DNA from: an uncultured Collinsella sp.
GTDB taxonomy: Bacteria; Actinomycetota; Coriobacteriia; Coriobacteriales; Coriobacteriaceae
DNA: 16,851 nt
Assembly (NCBI GenBank): GCA_902468695.1
Contig: CABQZS010000120.1
Span: forward strand, 1-16,851
Direction: 5' to 3'
Shown here: one piece after another, positions 14,643 through 16,851 of the stretch
How positions within the stretch are numbered: position 1 is the first letter of the stretch
Layout of the letters: each line of letters opens with the position of its first letter
Translations under genes and position numbers: made by a program
Notes under the pieces: model-generated
Database searches by the model: none
What the model saw: only the letters and a program-made list of their open reading frames with translations
Told to the model about the DNA's origin: nothing

Positions 14643-16523
14643 CTACTCCGACGCCTCTTTCAAATACTGTTTCCAGAAATCGATCGAAGTAAAGACATCT
14701 CTATACGAAGCGTATTCGGTATAAATCTTATCTTTGTTTCGCTTGAATTCCTTCTCGGCTTTACGAAAACGACTCCAAACCTCTTTGAATCGCTTCTTAT
14801 CCATATGTCTAATGGCACCCTTTTTATTAGGCATATCTACCACAATAAGCGTGTCAACATCCCTGATTTTACCTGCGGGATAAACCCATCCCGCAGCATC
14901 AATAACAGCAACCCTACCGTTACGTTTAGCGGAGTCGTTAACAAAACGGTGGCCATTAATGGTCAGATAATCCTTAAATGCCTGCAGCCTAGACCTGTCG
15001 CCCCCAAGGCTCAAATTGCCAAAAGTCAGTTGCGTCAAGTCGACACCCAATTCTTGTGCCTGAGGGATGAGCTGCTCGATGGGAATCAATTGTTCCCTTT
15101 CACGATTTGCCGCCATAAAACGGGATTCAGCGACAGGATGAGAAATCCACTCCGGACCTCTCAAAAAATCTTCAAGACCTTTTACGGCAAGAGCAGCTTC
15201 ATCGTAATTAAATTTCTTCAAGTCGAGCTCAACTTCACGACGAATCTCATAAAGAAAATCAGAGAGAGGCGCAGCGCCAGTTGTCGCCTGACTGATTAGC
15301 GTATTTCGGCTTACCTGATAACGCTCCACGGCAGCACTATACTTAAACTTAAAGGAATTATGCCAAACGCAAATACCATTCATGGACATGAACTTGGGTT
15401 TGCAACGAAGCGCATACTCAGCATCATCAGAACGAACAAATAAGGGCAAGGGCAACCCCTCACGTTCAATCGTTGCGGTAGGTATAACGCAATACCACCA
15501 GCCAGCATACTGTTGGGCAGTGTCCTCATAAAGGCCAGTTGGGGCCTTATATATCTCGGTCTCAACGACATCATGAAGTGAGGTCATATAGCCTGCAGGC
15601 TTAAGGGGAGAAAAAGTTCCCTTAGCAGTAAAGAACCCTAAATCCTCGGTACGCAAATTGGGCTCTTCCAAGCTCATCATGGCACCCGATAAAAAGGCCT
15701 CAGCATATTCTTCTTTGAGAAGAGAGAGCAGGTTGAAAGTGCGGATAAAACTCTCGGGAAGAACCTCGACATCATCGTCCATCAGGAGAACATGAGTCGC
15801 TTTAGGATTCTGCTCAAGTGACTCAATCATCCCCCGAGCAAAACCACCAGACCCGCCGACATTAGGATTTGGATGAACAGTAACACGCGATGAATCCAGG
15901 TTTGCACTATTCAGCGAACGGCCATTATCAATAATGTGTACGTGGAAATGATCAGCAATCTCTTCATCAGAATCAATAATGTTCTTTTGTAAAAGAGATA
16001 CGTTACGGACAATATAGTCTTCTTTTTTAAACGTAGTAGTTGCAAGCGCTAGCTCAACTGGATGAATATCCAGTTCTTCACAATCGCAATAATAATACGC
16101 ATTCCGAATATTAACAGGGCCTTCAGTACTGATATTAAAAGCGTGCAGAATCTCTCCCTCACAAAGGGAGAGTTCGATTTCAGCCGTACTCCATTCATCG
16201 GATCGTTGCAAACTAACCGCAGAGCCATCAATTGTAGAAGGAATCCAAGAATAATTATTTGCATACGTCTGCTGAAGCGTTAAGGCGGAGCCGCAATACT
16301 CGATATGAAGATAAAACGCCTTTGCAGTAGTGTATTTTCGCCACTTATAAATGGATAGCGCATTAAAATATGTTGTGAAATCAACATTGGTCGATTTCAT
16401 GATTTCAATAGCGCCATTCGAAGTTGGAATAACAAGACCCTCCGTTGCCCTATAGCAAAGCAATGGATACTGCAACATCGCATCAGATCCGTTAAAAATC
16501 AAATTTGCAAGTTTAAAATGCAT
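14643..16523 (-). CDS. GlfT2-like galactofuranosyltransferase (paralogue B)
   Basis: The 626-residue protein is a full-length homologue of its neighbour 3 kb away, with the same N-terminal beta-rich region, GT-A domain and C-terminal helices. Sites seen are LALATTTFKKEDY (158-170), NPNVGGSGGFARGM, the metal-binding DDD at 249-251 in LLMDDDVEVLPES, the Trp pair GWWY (341-344), RSDDAEYAL (364-372) with the presumed catalytic Asp pair, and CVWH (385-388). Both paralogues end in a similar FW.QYL motif. The two presumably catalyse successive or alternating Galf additions, as GlfT1 and GlfT2 do in mycobacteria, but which is which is not visible. The ATG at 16523 has only a weak GGATGG-like ribosome binding site. 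Base composition is the most AT-rich of the window (20 GC in the 60 bases at 16081-16140), pointing to a foreign or variable origin. Confidence 0.87.
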   Translation of the reverse strand: MHFKLANLIFNGSDAMLQYPLLCYRATEGLVIPTSNGAIEIMKSTNVDFTTYFNALSIYKWRKYTTAKAFYLHIEYCGSALTLQQTYANNYSWIPSTIDGSAVSLQRSDEWSTAEIELSLCEGEILHAFNISTEGPVNIRNAYYYCDCEELDIHPVELALATTTFKKEDYIVRNVSLLQKNIIDSDEEIADHFHVHIIDNGRSLNSANLDSSRVTVHPNPNVGGSGGFARGMIESLEQNPKATHVLLMDDDVEVLPESFIRTFNLLSLLKEEYAEAFLSGAMMSLEEPNLRTEDLGFFTAKGTFSPLKPAGYMTSLHDVVETEIYKAPTGLYEDTAQQYAGWWYCVIPTATIEREGLPLPLFVRSDDAEYALRCKPKFMSMNGICVWHNSFKFKYSAAVERYQVSRNTLISQATTGAAPLSDFLYEIRREVELDLKKFNYDEAALAVKGLEDFLRGPEWISHPVAESRFMAANREREQLIPIEQLIPQAQELGVDLTQLTFGNLSLGGDRSRLQAFKDYLTINGHRFVNDSAKRNGRVAVIDAAGWVYPAGKIRDVDTLIVVDMPNKKGAIRHMDKKRFKEVWSRFRKAEKEFKRNKDKIYTEYASYRDVFTSIDFWKQYLKEASE

Positions 16524-16562
16524 TGAAAACCATCCAAAAAATTCCTAGTGCAACTTGGCAAA

Positions 16563-16585
16563 ATGGCATAAATGCCCATGGCATT
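16563..16585. repeat. Overlapping ATGCC/GGCAT inverted and direct repeats
   Basis: ATGGCAT occurs at 16563-16569 and again at 16578-16584, one and a half helical turns apart, with AATGCC (16571-16576) between them able to pair with GGCATT (16580-16585) or, less extensively, with the first copy. The cluster lies 38 bases upstream of paralogue B and could be an operator or an alternative hairpin after rmlD. Confidence 0.45.
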
Positions 16586-16622
16586 GTTTGCATTCTCACT
16601 GATTTTAAGAATGCAAACAATG
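16582..16622. repeat. Perfect 15-bp palindrome between rmlD and paralogue B
   Basis: CATTGTTTGCATTCT (16582-16596) and AGAATGCAAACAATG (16608-16622) are exact reverse complements with an 11-base loop. It begins 12 bases after the rmlD stop on the minus strand. A terminator is the simplest reading, but no T-tract follows on that strand, so a regulatory or mRNA-protecting role is equally possible. Confidence 0.65.
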
Positions 16623-16634
16623 TACTAAAGGCAT

Positions 16635-16850
16635 CTAATCAAAATGAAGTTTTAGCTCTTCCTCCCAGTCGGGCATGTGGAACCCGACCGACTCGAGCCT
16701 GGAAAGGTCGAGCGCGGAGTGGACCGGGCGCGGGGCGATGGGGCCGGCGGCGCCGGCGTAGTAGTCGGCGGTCGAAACCGGCACGACCCTGTCGCCGTTG
16801 CCGTTGGCGGCGTCGAAGACGGCGCGGGCGATGTCCGCCCAGGACTTGAC
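16635..16850 (-). CDS. rfbD: dTDP-4-dehydrorhamnose reductase, C-terminal end (5' part outside window)
   Basis: The last 71 codons of a minus-strand gene run off the right edge; the frame is read from 16850 and stops with TAG at 16635-16637. RmlD reduces dTDP-4-dehydro-rhamnose to dTDP-L-rhamnose. Visible features are VKSWADIARAVFDAA, VVPVSTADYY, then APRPVHSALDLSRLES with the RP..S.LD signature of the C-terminal substrate-binding part, and GFHMPDWEEEL, the usual ending. In some actinobacteria RmlD is fused to the epimerase RmlC, which cannot be checked here. GC content is high (45 of 60 at 16741-16800), in sharp contrast with the AT-rich gene downstream. dTDP-rhamnose could serve the linker or backbone of the glycan made by the neighbouring genes. 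Confidence 0.8.
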   Translation of the reverse strand, partial: VKSWADIARAVFDAANGNGDRVVPVSTADYYAGAAGPIAPRPVHSALDLSRLESVGFHMPDWEEELKLHFD

Positions 16851-16851
16851 C

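Noticed and set aside
16523..16849. 108-codon plus-strand open frame at the right edge
   Set aside because: Its second half is an Arg-rich run antisense to the RmlD coding sequence, and its start overlaps the start codon of the opposite gene.
1..16851. CRISPR array, insertion sequence or phage genes
   Set aside because: No regularly spaced direct repeats, transposase, integrase or phage structural motif was seen in any frame.

Overview
The window looks like a chromosomal segment of a high-GC Gram-positive actinobacterium, most likely a member of the Coriobacteriia close to Collinsella. This rests on the GC-rich codon use of the housekeeping genes, strong AGGAGG-type ribosome binding sites, the gene order and overall protein character; no species-level marker is present, so the taxonomy is an inference.

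Positions 1-7247 (plus strand) hold a nearly complete shikimate/aromatic amino acid operon: the 3' part of tyrA (prephenate dehydrogenase), aroB, aroA, aroC, pheA (chorismate mutase-prephenate dehydratase with an ACT domain), an aroE-aroK fusion (shikimate dehydrogenase plus shikimate kinase) and a type II 3-dehydroquinate dehydratase (aroQ). Together they carry DAHP through shikimate to chorismate and on to the prephenate branch of Phe/Tyr synthesis; only DAHP synthase and the final aminotransferase are not seen. Coding spacing is tight (7-base overlap aroB/aroA, 1 base aroA/aroC, 0 bases pheA/aroEK). The three wider gaps in the block from aroC to the next gene (aroC-pheA, aroEK-aroQ, aroQ-glf) each carry a palindrome containing GGGAC/GTCCC; the largest is a perfect 32-bp inverted repeat just upstream of pheA.

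Positions 7326-16851 look like a cell-surface glycan region. glf (UDP-galactopyranose mutase, plus strand) makes UDP-galactofuranose. It ends in a strong hairpin and is followed by a minus-strand tRNA-Arg(TCT) with its own terminator. On the minus strand come wzm-wzt, an ABC-2 polysaccharide exporter whose ATPase lacks a C-terminal glycan-binding domain. Divergent from them is a family 2 glycosyltransferase with two C-terminal membrane helices (polyprenyl-phosphate sugar synthase-like). It converges, across a perfect 19-bp bidirectional terminator, on a minus-strand group: a GlfT2-like galactofuranosyltransferase, a LicD-family protein and a second GlfT2-like paralogue (listed left to right; transcription runs right to left). 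The right edge is the C-terminal end of a dTDP-4-dehydrorhamnose reductase (RmlD), also minus strand.

Read together, the right half suggests assembly and export of a galactofuranose-containing polymer, possibly on a rhamnose-containing linker and decorated by LicD. This resembles the logic of mycobacterial galactan (Glf, GlfT1/GlfT2, Wzm-Wzt, RmlD) but in a different gene order and with a LicD gene between the two transferases. The GlfT/LicD block is clearly AT-richer than either flank, which suggests a variable or horizontally acquired glycan module. No CRISPR array, transposase, integrase or phage gene was seen, and no gene-free stretch exceeds 300 bases.
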